From assembly GCF_001187505.1 (NCBI RefSeq), contig NZ_CP012150.1, positions 1,798,001 to 1,862,000 on the forward strand: 64,000 nucleotides of DNA, in the 5' to 3' direction. The first letter of the stretch is position 1; each line of letters starts with the position of its first letter. Positions 9,913 through 19,066 of the stretch are shown piece by piece. Made by a program: the position numbers and the translations under genes. The notes below the pieces were generated by a model. The model ran no database searches and was not told where the DNA came from. It saw only the letters and a list, made by a program, of their open reading frames with translations. The stretch is from Mycolicibacterium goodii (GTDB taxonomy: Bacteria > Actinomycetota > Actinomycetes > Mycobacteriales > Mycobacteriaceae).

Positions 9913-10265
9913 TCCGGCGTGCGGCATACGCGCTGGTTGCGGCGGCGGTCGGCTACGTGGCGGCCGCCGTTGCCGCTCCGGATGCCCGTGCCGACGAATT
10001 CGTCTACCTGGTCAACGTGACCGTGCGTCCGGGCTACAACTTCGCGAGCCCGGACGCGGCGCTGGCCTACGGGCGGGGTATCTGCTCGAAGGTGGCGGCC
10101 GGAACTGCCTACGGTCGACTCGTCGGTGACGTGCGAGGAGACTTCCACACCTCCGACGAATTCCATGCCTCGTACCTGGTTTCGCAGGCAGTGAACGAGC
10201 TGTGTCCCGAAATGATCTGGCAGCTGCGGAACTCCGCAGCCGGTTATCGATCTGGTGAGGTGTGA
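9882..10265 (+). CDS. Secreted DUF732-type protein
   Basis: A 127-aa protein with an N-terminal hydrophobic segment ending in AVAAPDARADEF, which looks like a cleavable signal peptide. The small mature domain has two Cys (GICSKV and NELCPEM) and the pattern YLVNV...ALAYGRGIC, resembling DUF732, a family of small secreted actinobacterial proteins of unknown role. The position matches Rv1974 downstream of M. tuberculosis mce3. Its start overlaps the second Mas gene, which points to co-expression with the importer. Confidence 0.7.
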   Translation: MVGFRFHPDLIRRAAYALVAAAVGYVAAAVAAPDARADEFVYLVNVTVRPGYNFASPDAALAYGRGICSKVAAGTAYGRLVGDVRGDFHTSDEFHASYLVSQAVNELCPEMIWQLRNSAAGYRSGEV

Positions 10266-10759
10266 TGAGCCCGGTTCCCCGACCATCAGCCATCTTGATT
10301 GCGTGCGGAGCGCTCGCCGTCGGCGCAATGTCGTATGCACCGGATGCCGCGGCGGACAACCGCAGGCTCAACAGCAGTGTGGTGTCCAATGTGTACACGG
10401 TCCAGCGTCAAGCCGGGTGCACCGACAACATCACGGTGGATCCGCGTCTGCTGGAGGCTGCCCGCCGGCATACCCTCGACGTCCTCAACAACCGTTCCCT
10501 CGACGGTGACATCGGGTCGGACGGATCGACGCCTCAGGTTCGGGCGATCAATGCGGGTTTCCGCGGACGAGTCGCCGAGACCGTGGCGATCAACCGGGCA
10601 TTGGCCATCAACAATCTCGACGTCATCAACCAGTGGTATCACCGGCCTGACTATCTGGCGATCATGCAGGATTGCGGCTTCACCCGCATGGGGGTGTGGT
10701 CGGAGAACAGCCTGGACCGCTCCGTACTGGTCGCCGTGTACGGAAGCCCAGAGGTGTGA
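10265..10759 (+). CDS. Secreted CAP/SCP-domain protein
   Basis: A protein of about 164 aa with a signal sequence (AILIACGALAVGAM, then DAAADN) and a CAP-type domain: helix LLEAARRHTLDVLNN, a variable loop, the ALAINNLDVINQWYHRPDY helix, and the strand DCGFTRMGVWSEN. The canonical CAP His and Glu residues are not all evident, so catalytic activity is doubtful. The position corresponds to Rv1975 after M. tuberculosis mce3, which supports calling this operon mce3-like. The ATG at 10265 overlaps the upstream stop; a GTG at 10262 is in frame. It is probably the last gene of the operon. Confidence 0.7.
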   Translation: MSPVPRPSAILIACGALAVGAMSYAPDAAADNRRLNSSVVSNVYTVQRQAGCTDNITVDPRLLEAARRHTLDVLNNRSLDGDIGSDGSTPQVRAINAGFRGRVAETVAINRALAINNLDVINQWYHRPDYLAIMQDCGFTRMGVWSENSLDRSVLVAVYGSPEV

Positions 10760-10982
10760 ATGCGTCGTCCCCGGGATCAGGGGCGCCGGTCCCGAAGAGA
10801 TGGTAGTGACCGAACCCGGCGTGGTTCTCGAACCGGTACAGCACCGGCAGGCCGAGAATCTCGGCGTCGAACCGCTGCACCTCTGCGAGCCGGTCGGTGG
10901 GGCGGGCGACGCGCACCTGCGCCACGCGCAGATCGGCAGGCCACCCCCCGCCCGGGGCCGTGTCGGTAAGCGTCATCGCCAT
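10758..10982 (-). pseudogene. VOC/glyoxalase-fold protein remnant (N-terminal half only)
   Basis: On the minus strand, a start at about 10982 leads into LRVAQVRVARPTDRLAEV and FENHAGFGHYHLFGTGAPDP, which looks like the first half of a VOC-family protein (beta-alpha-beta-beta-beta unit). After about 75 residues the similarity stops, and the frame runs into the 3' end of the CAP gene on the other strand. VOC proteins of this kind normally have around 130-150 residues, so the second half has been deleted, probably by the event that joined the mce operon to this region. Confidence 0.6.
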
Positions 10983-11056
10983 GTCTTCTCCATCCCGTGA
11001 TCGTCGAGGCCACGGTAGAAGCTCAACGGCGGTTGAGGTCAAGGCGACCCGAATGC

Positions 11057-11377
11057 TCAGTCCTCGGCGTTCTCGACCGCCTCGAGTACCTGCGGGGTGA
11101 CCGGATCGAGGACGTCGTCGAAATCGTGATGGCGTGACACGTACTTCGCGACGTAGGGGCACACCGCCACGACGCGCTTGCCTGCGGCCCTGGCATCACC
11201 GAGTCCGGCCGAGACGAGCTCACCCGCGAGACCCCGGCCACTGAACCTGTCGTCGACCTCGGTGTGGTGGAAGACCCGCTGATCTCCGATGTCGACATAG
11301 AGCAGCTTGCCTGCGGGTTCACCGTCGACGGTGAGTTCGTAGTGGTGGGCATCGGGGACATCGTGGATTTCGGCCAT
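11057..11377 (-). CDS. Small GNAT-like N-acetyltransferase
   Basis: A 106-aa protein beginning MAEIHDVPDAHHYEL. It resembles the short single-domain GNAT-like family (YjdJ/Acetyltransf_CG type): HHTEVDDRFSGRGLAGELV contains the acetyl-CoA pyrophosphate-binding turn R-x-x-G-x-G/A, and KRVVAVCPYVAKYV is the usual C-terminal strand-helix. Short length is normal for the family. I chose the start at 11377 because conserved sequence begins there. No operon partners; it lies between two broken genes. The acetyl acceptor is unknown. Confidence 0.75.
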   Translation of the reverse strand: MAEIHDVPDAHHYELTVDGEPAGKLLYVDIGDQRVFHHTEVDDRFSGRGLAGELVSAGLGDARAAGKRVVAVCPYVAKYVSRHHDFDDVLDPVTPQVLEAVENAED

Positions 11378-11483
11378 GTTCTCACTATGCCTGGGATGAC
11401 GACCCGTCACCGGGTCGATCAAGCCGCCGTTTCGGGCGGCTCGAGCCTGGCAATGTTGTTGCGGTGGGCCGACGAGGGAACGC

Positions 11484-12063
11484 ATGACGACCGCGACACC
11501 GGCGATGGGCGCCACATCGACGTGGGCACCGCTGGCGTCGCCCATCTACCGCGCCCTGTGGATCGCCCGGTTCGTGTCGAACCTGGGCACCTGGATGCAG
11601 ACCGTGGGAGCGCAGTGGATGCTCGTCAGCGCCGCGCTGATGGGGGGCGCCCTGTCGGCGATCTGGTGGCCCCTGCACGCGCGCACCGGGAACCTCGACG
11701 TGACACTGTCGGCGCACTGGCCGGAACCGGCCCTGGATCTTCGAACCCGAACCCGTGGACGGTCCGGTGGTGATCCTGGTGTCCTACTGCGTCGAGCCCG
11801 CACAGGAGACCGGGTTCTTCGACGCGATGGTCGCCCTCGGTCGGTCCCGGCAGCGCACCGGGGCCTCGCAGTGGCAGCTGTTCCGCAGCGGCGAGAAGGC
11901 GGGCACGTTCGTCGAGGCCTTCGTCGTCCGGTCGTGGGACGAGCATCCGCGTCAGCACCACACCCGTCTGACCGGCCACGATCTGCTCGTGGAGCAGAAC
12001 GTCAGACGGTTCACGACGAGTGAACCGACCTCACAGCACCTCGTCGCGGTCAAAAGGAACTAA
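11484..12063 (+). pseudogene. MFS exporter with C-terminal monooxygenase-like domain, internally deleted and frameshifted
   Basis: The first ~50 codons (APLASPIYRALWIARFVSNL and GTWMQTVGAQWM) are the N-terminus of a 12-TM MFS exporter of the DUF894/enterobactin-exporter type. The frame then jumps directly to the end of such a protein (LSAHWPEP), so roughly 400 residues including most membrane helices are missing. Near 11745 the run gatcttcgaacccg has one base too many compared with the expected DLEPEPV. The C-terminal ABM-like domain (VVILVSYCVEPAQETGFFDA) therefore continues in another frame, to 12063. At least two lesions: a large deletion and a +1 shift. Confidence 0.75.
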
Positions 12064-12102
12064 TGTGAGCTGTGTCACCTCGGTACCGTCGGGAGGTCGT
12101 CG

Positions 12103-13065
12103 ATGACGCGGACACATTTCGATTCGATCAGGGCAGGGGGCCTCAACTGGAACAGCCTGCCCCTGAAACTCTTCGCGGGCGGCAACGCGAAGTTCTGGGA
12201 CCCGGCCGACATCGACTTCTCCCGCGACCGGGCCGACTGGGAGGCGCTGACCGAGCGGGAACGCGAATACGCGACGCGGCTGTGCGCGGAGTTCATCGCC
12301 GGCGAGGAGGCCGTCACCAAGGACATCCAGCCGTTCATGGCGGCGATGCGCGCCGAGGGACGGCTCGGCGACGAGATGTATCTGACGCAGTTCGCGTTCG
12401 AGGAGGCCAAGCACACCCAGGTGTTCCGCCTGTGGCTGGACGCCGTCGGGGTCACCGGCGATCTGCACACCTACATCCAGGAGGTGCCCGCCTACGTCCA
12501 GATCTTCTGCGAAGAGTTGCCCGCCGCGCTCGAAGCGCTCACCGACGATCCGTCACCGGCCGCGCAGGTGCGCGCCTCGGTGGTGTACAACCACGTGGTC
12601 GAGGGCATGTTGGCGTTGACGGGATACTATGCGTGGCATCGTATTTGCGTCGACCGGGGCATCCTTCCCGGCATGCAGGAACTGGTGCGGCGCATCGGTG
12701 ACGACGAGCGCAGGCACATGGCATGGGGCACGTTCACGTGCCGTCGCCACGTCGCGGCCGACGACGCCAACTGGACGGTGTTCGAGGCCCGCATGAACGA
12801 ACTCATCCCGGTCGCACTGCGACTGACGCAGGAGGGGTTCGCGCTGTACGGCGACGACATCCCGTTCGGCCTTGAGGAGTCCGAGTTCCTGCAGTACTCC
12901 AGCGATCGCGGGATGCGCCGGTTCGGGACGATCAGCAGTGCGCGTGGGCGCCCACTGGCCGAGATCGACGTCGACTACACACCGTTGCAATTGGAGGACA
13001 CCTTCGCCGACGAGGACGAGCAGGCGCTGACGGCGGTCAAACAGGCCGCGGCCGCCGCGCACTGA
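12103..13065 (+). CDS. R2-like ligand-binding oxidase (Mn/Fe, Rv0233 type)
   Basis: A 320-aa ferritin-like protein of the R2lox family, related to the class I ribonucleotide reductase R2 subunit but acting as a heterodinuclear Mn/Fe oxidase of unknown physiological substrate. All expected metal ligands are present at the M. tuberculosis numbering: Glu68, Glu101, His104, Glu167, Glu202, His205. Val71 and Tyr162, the residues that form the ether crosslink in the family, are also in place ([19 protein letters not shown]). Full length and apparently functional. It is transcribed alone and ends at a strong hairpin facing aftD. Confidence 0.93.
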   Translation: MTRTHFDSIRAGGLNWNSLPLKLFAGGNAKFWDPADIDFSRDRADWEALTEREREYATRLCAEFIAGEEAVTKDIQPFMAAMRAEGRLGDEMYLTQFAFEEAKHTQVFRLWLDAVGVTGDLHTYIQEVPAYVQIFCEELPAALEALTDDPSPAAQVRASVVYNHVVEGMLALTGYYAWHRICVDRGILPGMQELVRRIGDDERRHMAWGTFTCRRHVAADDANWTVFEARMNELIPVALRLTQEGFALYGDDIPFGLEESEFLQYSSDRGMRRFGTISSARGRPLAEIDVDYTPLQLEDTFADEDEQALTAVKQAAAAAH

Positions 13066-13093
13066 CGACCTCGACGGCACCGGTTTCACGCTC

Positions 13094-13134
13094 GCTGTGG
13101 TGTCGGCGAACCCCTCCGTCGCCGACACCACAGC
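13094..13134 (+). terminator. Strong hairpin between convergent R2lox and aftD
   Basis: A perfect 16-bp inverted repeat: GCTGTGGTGTCGGCGA at 13094-13109 pairs with 13119-13134, with a 9-base loop. It begins 28 bases after the R2lox stop and has no T-run, as is usual for mycobacterial terminators. The rest of the 13066-13346 gap contains only a short palindrome, AGTACC-gta-GGTACT at 13291-13305, and no convincing gene. Confidence 0.7.
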
Positions 13135-13346
13135 CCCCGTACACGCCGTGCGCGTCTGGGTTTGCCGACAGCTCGCCGAATTTGCTGCACCAATGACGGA
13201 CCACCGTGGAACCCGGTTGCGCGCCCATCGCAGACCGACGTCTGTTCTCCCTCGGTCAGCAAACCTCAATGCCGCCGAAACAGCGCGTACAAGTACCGTA
13301 GGTACTGCACCTGCCTGCTGTCAACCAGTTGAGTTGGCAAGTACGG

Positions 13347-16300
13347 CTAACCGGTTTGAGCAGATGTCTCGGTGCGCCGAGGCTTAGCTGACTCGCCGCC
13401 GCCGGGTGGACCGGTTCGATTCACCAGCCGCACCGCGGATGCCGCCAGCAACGCCACCGAGAGCAGCGCAAGGAATTGCACACCCGCGGTGTGGCCGATG
13501 TAGCCGTCCACCGATCGCCACGGGTACTGGCTCAGCACCGAACCCGCGAGCAAAAGCCCGCCCGCGGCCCCGGCCACCGCGAGGTTATCCCAGATTTTCT
13601 CGCCGCGAGGTCCGCGGCGGCGCAACAGCATTCGAACACCGATCGCGGCGCCGACGACGAGCAGTCCAATGAACCCCGAGATCGCCGTTGCCGCCGCCAT
13701 CGCGGCTGCGCCGGTCACCACCGGCCCGGGGTTCCACGGGCGCGCAGGTGCGGTGGTCGGCACCGGCCTGCGTGCGCCGAACAGCGCCAGCAGCGCCAAC
13801 AGGGGTAGCAGCGCCAACCCGCCGATCAGGCCGGCGCGGTACGGGGCGTTGGAGGCGAAGGACAACGTCACCGTGCCCTCGGTGCCTGCCGGGATCACCC
13901 AGCCCTGCTGCCATCCGTTGACCGTCACCGGTTTCAGTTCGGTGCCTGCGGCGTCGTGTGCGGACCAGCCCCGGTTGATGCTTTCCGGCACCACCAGGAT
14001 GCGCTGCTGTGCAGCGGCGTTCACCTGAACCTCGCGGCGGTCAGCGGTCCAGGTGCCGGTGTCGACGGAAGTCGTTGGGGCCGTGTGGATCTCATCGGCG
14101 TCCGGGGTCGCCAGCTCGACCCCGTCGACGATGAACGCGGCGCCGGGGCTGACCACCAGCTCCTGCTGCCCGGCGGGGAGTCTGACCGGTTCGGGTCGGC
14201 ACGGCCGCGCCGGGACCGGGTCACCGTCGAGCAACGCCCCGACGGTGGTCCGCACCGACGTCTGGATGAACTCGCCGGCCACCGCGATGATCGGGCCCTG
14301 CCCGCACGGAAGTGTCACCGCACGCGAACGGTTCTTCGCCGCATCGGCGGCACCGATCGGGGCGCCACGGCCGTCGAGCACCGTGAGCTCGGCGAGCCCC
14401 GGCGGTTTGAGCTGGTCGAAGCCCAGCGAGGTGCGGTCGATGATGTCGTTCCACGCCAGCAGCGACACCGTCACGGTATCGGTGACGCGGGGTTTGAGCG
14501 TCACGGTCCGGGGTTCACCATCGCCGGACAGGCGGTGCATCTGCGGGCCGTCGCCGAGATCGATCGCGACCAACGTGGGATGGGCGGGCGGTTCGGTGTC
14601 GCCCGGCACGATCCGCAGGCCCGCGACCTCGGTGGGCCGGGGCAGTTTGAGCGTGAGAGTGGTCGGTGTCTGGAACTGCACGACCCGCTGCGGCGCGGTC
14701 CAGGAGGTCCGCGGATCACCGTCGGTCGCGGCATACGCCGAGCCGAGCACGTCGATCGGATCGGCGTCGCCGAACGCTCTCGTGGTGCCCGGTTGCGCCA
14801 CCAGATCGGCGAGCTTGGGGCCCTGTCGTCCCCGGATCCACACCGTGGGCGCCACCTCGGTGTCCTGCGGCACCGTCAGGGTGCGGCTCAGGTTCACCGG
14901 CTCCTCCGATGCCAGCGCCATCGCGGCCGCGCAACGCACACCGACGGGACTGTCCGCACAGCCCGGCCTGCCGAGCAGCTCGGTTCCCAGATCCCATTGC
15001 TGCACAACCGAACCCGGCGGCGGTGCGGGCACCTCGACGGTGTGCCGCAGCGACACCGGGTGGGCGAAACCGGATGCGTCGTACTGTGTGACGGCCAGAT
15101 CGGTGACGCCGAACTGCACACCGGCAGAGCCGTCGTCGGTCGCCACCGCGGTGATCCGCACCCACGGCGTCTCACCCACCGGAAGCGGGATCGTCAGTGG
15201 CTTGCCCGCGGTGTCGAAGCGCAGGCTGCTGGTGCCGGTCGCGGTCGCGATCTCGATGCGGCGCACCTGGGCGCCGACCGCGGTGGCGCTGGGCGTGATG
15301 GTCAATGTGGCGTTGGTGATCGGATGGTCGAAATCCACCTGCAGCCACTGCCCGACGGCGGCCTGCAACGCGTTGGACACCCACGCCGTGGAACTGTCGC
15401 CGTCGATCGCCGCCGCGGGCCCGGTCGCGGGTGCGACGTACGGCAGCGCAGTGGAGTCGGCCGCCGAACTCGACACCGACAACCGTCCGCCGGTCCACTT
15501 GCCGTACACCAGATCCGCGCCCTGCGACGGATAGTCGGGCACACGGTTGTAGGTGTGCCGCGCGTCGTCGGGAGTGCGGACCGCAGACGCGTGATCGTCG
15601 ACGCGGCCGTAGTCGATCTCGCGGGCCGCGGGGGTGTCGGTGACGATCACGCCGTCGACCGGAAGACCGGCGCGGCGGGCATCGGCCGCGAGCAGCATCG
15701 GTCCCAGCGGGGGTCGTCCGGCGAGCCTGCGCCGTTCGTCGAGGCGCAGCAGCGCCTCGGGGGCGCCGGCGACCCGGGTCATCTGGTCGGTGTCCACCAG
15801 ATAGGGGTGCATGGGTGACCGTGCGCGGGTGTCGTCGGTGCCATCGGTGTCGAGGGGGGCGACGCGGAAGATCTCGACGGCCGGATACCGGGGCCGCAGA
15901 CCGCTGTCGGCCACGAAGCCCTCGAGAGTGCCCGGCCCGACCGGGTCACCGAACTCGGCCACCTTGGTCAGCCCCGGTGACCCCTCCACGGCCCGGTGCA
16001 CGAGGATCGGCCGGGCCGACCGCGACGTGTCCGGATCCAGATCGTTGCGCACCACCACGTAGGAGATTCCCTGTCGCGCAAGGGTGTCGGCCAGGCCGGG
16101 GGAGGGGCGGCCGGAGGCGAACAGGCGCTGCACAGAGTCCAGTGCGCGGATCGTCTCGGGCGGGGTCAGCGGGATGGAATCGCGTACGCCCCAAGGGTTG
16201 TCGCCGAGCACCTGCAGCGGCTCGTCGTGGCTGTTGCCCCACACCTGCGTCGCGAACGGGGCGCCGGGGGCCACCAGCACCCGGCCGCGGTCGGTGTTGT

Positions 16301-17606
16301 GCTCGTCGAGCCACGCCGCGGCGTCGTGCCAGTGCTGGGGGATCGCCGTGAACGCCCCGGGCGGGGTGAGTCGCGCGGTCCACGCCAGCGACGTCCCGGC
16401 GGCGAGCGCGGAGAGCACGACGATCGCGACCGCGACCCTCTTGTCGCGTTCCGGGTGCGCGAACGCGGCGAGCCAGACGGGGCGGGCCGCGCTGCCGGGC
16501 AGCGGGATCCGCCCGAGCAGGTGCACCAGCCCCAGCGCCACCGGCAGCCGCACCACCGGCTCCAGCTTGGCGAGGTTGCGCAGTGGGGTGCCGGTGCCGT
16601 CCAGGAACGCCTGCACCTGCAGCGCGATCGGCGAGCCGAGCCCGCCGGAGTAACCGAGGCCGAGCAGCACGACGCCGATCAGCAGCATGGTGATCAACCG
16701 GCCGCGGGCGGGCATGGTCCGCAGCGCCAGGCCGGCCAGGCCCGCCGCGGCCACGACCGTGGTGGCCAGCACCGCGGTCGTGCTGGTCACCAGCGAGGCG
16801 CCCGCGGTCGCCGATGGCGCGACGAACGGCGTCCAGCTCATGGTGCCGCGCAGCATCTCGGTGAGCGACATCCACTGCGTCGTGACGCCGGACGATTCGA
16901 TGAAGTCAAGGAACGGCGGGCTGATCCGGCCCAGCATCAGCAGCGCCACCACCCACCACGTGACGGCCAGCGCCCCGCACAGCAGCCACCACGCGGTGAA
17001 CCGCCACCACAGCCGGTTCGGCCGGTGGCAGGCCCACCAGATCACCGCGGCCAGGCAGCCGGTGAGGGTTGCCACGGCGTTCACCGCGCCCATGAGTGCG
17101 ACGGCGCCCGCCGAGCGCGCCGCCATCAACCGGACCGGGTGTTGCCCCCGCAGGGCGAGGATGACCGGCAACAACACCCACGGCGCCAACATCATCGGCA
17201 GCGTCTCCGAGGAGATCGCGCCCAGTGTCGTCAGCACCCGCGGGGACAGCACGAACGCCGCCGCACCGATCACCCGTGAGCTGGTGCTGCCGACCCCGAG
17301 CGCCTCGGCGACCCGCAGCACTCCCCAGAACCCGACGATCAGCAGCAGCGCCCACCACAGGCGCTGGGTGACCCAGCCGGGAACCCCGAGCACATCGCCG
17401 AGCAGGAAGAACGTGCCGTGCGGAAACAGATAGCCGTAGGCCTGGTTCTGCGCCTGCCCGAACGGCAGGTCGCTGTTCCACAGATTGAACGCGCGGGCCA
17501 GGAAGCGCAGCGGGTTCGCCGTGAGATCGAGTTTCGTGTCGGGTGAGATCTGTCCCGGTGACTGGGCGAAGGTCAGGACGAGCGTCGCCGCGGCGACCAC
17601 CCACAA
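13347..17606 (-). CDS. aftD: Arabinofuranosyltransferase AftD
   Basis: A 1419-aa membrane protein matching AftD, the essential alpha-(1->3) arabinofuranosyltransferase that branches arabinan of arabinogalactan and lipoarabinomannan from decaprenyl-phospho-arabinose. The N-terminal GT-C part (about residues 1-440) has many membrane helices and the conserved opening QSPGQISPDTKLDL and LPFGQAQNQAYGYLFPHG. A large extracytoplasmic region follows, with discoidin/F5-8C-like carbohydrate-binding folds (for example DGDSSTAWVSNALQ and DGDPRTSWTAPQ). Terminal membrane helices close the protein. The TTG at 17606 is the first start in the extended frame; the upstream residues LSPAPPLRRRW may belong to the protein but have no start codon. 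Confidence 0.95.
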   Translation of the reverse strand: MWVVAAATLVLTFAQSPGQISPDTKLDLTANPLRFLARAFNLWNSDLPFGQAQNQAYGYLFPHGTFFLLGDVLGVPGWVTQRLWWALLLIVGFWGVLRVAEALGVGSTSSRVIGAAAFVLSPRVLTTLGAISSETLPMMLAPWVLLPVILALRGQHPVRLMAARSAGAVALMGAVNAVATLTGCLAAVIWWACHRPNRLWWRFTAWWLLCGALAVTWWVVALLMLGRISPPFLDFIESSGVTTQWMSLTEMLRGTMSWTPFVAPSATAGASLVTSTTAVLATTVVAAAGLAGLALRTMPARGRLITMLLIGVVLLGLGYSGGLGSPIALQVQAFLDGTGTPLRNLAKLEPVVRLPVALGLVHLLGRIPLPGSAARPVWLAAFAHPERDKRVAVAIVVLSALAAGTSLAWTARLTPPGAFTAIPQHWHDAAAWLDEHNTDRGRVLVAPGAPFATQVWGNSHDEPLQVLGDNPWGVRDSIPLTPPETIRALDSVQRLFASGRPSPGLADTLARQGISYVVVRNDLDPDTSRSARPILVHRAVEGSPGLTKVAEFGDPVGPGTLEGFVADSGLRPRYPAVEIFRVAPLDTDGTDDTRARSPMHPYLVDTDQMTRVAGAPEALLRLDERRRLAGRPPLGPMLLAADARRAGLPVDGVIVTDTPAAREIDYGRVDDHASAVRTPDDARHTYNRVPDYPSQGADLVYGKWTGGRLSVSSSAADSTALPYVAPATGPAAAIDGDSSTAWVSNALQAAVGQWLQVDFDHPITNATLTITPSATAVGAQVRRIEIATATGTSSLRFDTAGKPLTIPLPVGETPWVRITAVATDDGSAGVQFGVTDLAVTQYDASGFAHPVSLRHTVEVPAPPPGSVVQQWDLGTELLGRPGCADSPVGVRCAAAMALASEEPVNLSRTLTVPQDTEVAPTVWIRGRQGPKLADLVAQPGTTRAFGDADPIDVLGSAYAATDGDPRTSWTAPQRVVQFQTPTTLTLKLPRPTEVAGLRIVPGDTEPPAHPTLVAIDLGDGPQMHRLSGDGEPRTVTLKPRVTDTVTVSLLAWNDIIDRTSLGFDQLKPPGLAELTVLDGRGAPIGAADAAKNRSRAVTLPCGQGPIIAVAGEFIQTSVRTTVGALLDGDPVPARPCRPEPVRLPAGQQELVVSPGAAFIVDGVELATPDADEIHTAPTTSVDTGTWTADRREVQVNAAAQQRILVVPESINRGWSAHDAAGTELKPVTVNGWQQGWVIPAGTEGTVTLSFASNAPYRAGLIGGLALLPLLALLALFGARRPVPTTAPARPWNPGPVVTGAAAMAAATAISGFIGLLVVGAAIGVRMLLRRRGPRGEKIWDNLAVAGAAGGLLLAGSVLSQYPWRSVDGYIGHTAGVQFLALLSVALLAASAVRLVNRTGPPGGGESAKPRRTETSAQTG

Positions 17607-17634
17607 CCAGCGCCGCCGAAGCGGCGGGGCCGGA

Positions 17635-17808
17635 CTAAGAACGGTCGCCGTACTCGACCCGGTTGAGGACGGATGACGCCGGATCGCCCGCTTGCAGCGG
17701 AGGCTTTGTGTCCTGCTGCACCATCAGCGTCACTCCGAAGACGGCGGCCGCGCCCAGCAACAGGCCGACCACAATGCTGGCCGCAGAGGGTACGACGAAC
17801 CGGTTCAC
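17635..17808 (-). CDS. Small DUF2613-type secreted/membrane protein (Rv0236A-like)
   Basis: A 57-aa gene directly upstream of aftD. From GTG at 17808 it reads VNRFVVPSAASIVVGLLLGA, then AAVFGVTLMVQQDTKPPLQ, ending EYGDRS: one N-terminal hydrophobic helix and a short polar tail. The pattern and position match the DUF2613 protein Rv0236A next to aftD in M. tuberculosis. The stop lies about 28 bases before the aftD start, so the two are probably co-transcribed. The conserved linkage hints at a role near arabinan synthesis, but the function is unknown. Confidence 0.8.
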   Translation of the reverse strand: MNRFVVPSAASIVVGLLLGAAAVFGVTLMVQQDTKPPLQAGDPASSVLNRVEYGDRS

Positions 17809-17912
17809 CCGGCCAACCTAGCACGGCCGCAGCAATGCCCTGCCGCCTCACGAGGGGTGTCAGGTCCCCGGAGAATCGATTCCCGCCCGGTCAGCGGCTA
17901 GGGTCGAGGCCC

Positions 17913-19064
17913 ATGGCTTCACCGCGTCTGCTCGCGACGTTCGTAGCGCTGTCCGGCCTGCTGCTGGCCTGCTCACCGTCAGAGAGCCCGTCAACTGGGC
18001 CTTCCGGGTCGCCCGACACGCAACCGATGGGGACCAGCGGACCGCTTCCCGCGGCCCCGGCAAGCTGTGACCTGGCGGCGCTGCCCGCCCGCGACAAGCT
18101 GGCCCAATTGCTCACCGTCGGTGTGACCGACGCCGCCGACGCCCGCGCGGTCGTCGCCGATCACCACGTCGGCGGCATCATGATCGGCAGCTGGACCGAT
18201 CTGTCGATGCTCGATGACGGGTCGCTGGCCGACATCGCCGGCTCCGCGGCGCCGGTGCCGCTCGCGGTCAGCGTCGACGAGGAGGGCGGCCGGGTGTCCC
18301 GCCTGGCGCCGCTGATCGGCAACCAGCCGCCGGCACGTGAGCTGGCGGCGACCAAAACTCCCGACGAGGTGTACGGCATCGCGCTGGACCGCGGCCGCAA
18401 GATGCACGGTTTGGGAATCACCGTCGACTTCGCGCCCGTCGTCGACGTCACCGACGCCCCGGCCGACACGGTGATCGGCGACCGGTCGTTCGGGGCCGAT
18501 CCCGCGGTCGTCGCCGATTACGCCGGCGCCTACGCACGCGGTCTGCGCGACGCGGGCGTGCTGCCGGTGCTCAAGCACTTCCCTGGCCACGGCCATGCGT
18601 CGGGCGACTCGCACACCGGCGGCGTGACCACGCCGCCCATCGACTCGCTGCAGAACGACGATCTGGTGCCGTACCGCACGCTGACCGGCCAGCCGCCGGT
18701 CGCCGTCATGGTCGGGCACATGCAGGTGCCCGGCCTGACCGGCTCGGATCCGGCGAGCCTGAGCCGCGCGGCGTATGCGTTGCTGCGCTCGGGCGGCTAC
18801 GGCGGTCCGGGCTTCGGCGGTCTGATCTACACCGACGACCTGTCCAGCATGGGGGCGATCAACCAGCGCTACAGCGTCCCGGACGCCGTGCTGCGCGCGC
18901 TGCAGGCCGGCGCCGACAATGCGTTGTGGATCACCACCGACGAGGTTCCCGCCGTGCTGGACCGCCTCGAGCAGGCGTTGGCCTCCGGTGAGCTGAGCCA
19001 GACCGCGGTGGACGCGTCGTTACAGCGCAACGTCGCGGTCAAGGGCCCGCTGCGCTGCGGCTGA
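17913..19064 (+). CDS. lpqI: LpqI, beta-N-acetylglucosaminidase lipoprotein (GH3, NagZ-like)
   Basis: A 383-aa GH3 enzyme with a lipoprotein signal: FVALSGLLLACS, lipobox Cys about residue 20. The catalytic core contains the NagZ signature KHFPGHGHASGDSH (about residues 220-233), whose Asp-His dyad is typical of bacterial GH3 glucosaminidases, and the nucleophile region IYTDDLSSMGA. LpqI homologues cleave beta-1,4 GlcNAc in peptidoglycan recycling and act outside the membrane. The ATG at 17913 was chosen because it gives the signal peptide directly. It is divergent from the DUF2613/aftD pair, sharing about 100 bp of upstream DNA. Confidence 0.93.
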   Translation: MASPRLLATFVALSGLLLACSPSESPSTGPSGSPDTQPMGTSGPLPAAPASCDLAALPARDKLAQLLTVGVTDAADARAVVADHHVGGIMIGSWTDLSMLDDGSLADIAGSAAPVPLAVSVDEEGGRVSRLAPLIGNQPPARELAATKTPDEVYGIALDRGRKMHGLGITVDFAPVVDVTDAPADTVIGDRSFGADPAVVADYAGAYARGLRDAGVLPVLKHFPGHGHASGDSHTGGVTTPPIDSLQNDDLVPYRTLTGQPPVAVMVGHMQVPGLTGSDPASLSRAAYALLRSGGYGGPGFGGLIYTDDLSSMGAINQRYSVPDAVLRALQAGADNALWITTDEVPAVLDRLEQALASGELSQTAVDASLQRNVAVKGPLRCG

Positions 19065-19066
19065 TC

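Noticed and set aside
12103..13065. Reading the R2-like gene as a ribonucleotide reductase subunit
   Set aside because: Val71 and Tyr162 at the crosslink positions and the ligand set identify R2lox. The usual R1 partner gene is not nearby.
13956..15818. A 620-codon open frame opposite aftD
   Set aside because: It is antisense to clearly conserved AftD codons. Its Arg/Gly/His-rich composition is typical of shadow frames in high-GC DNA.
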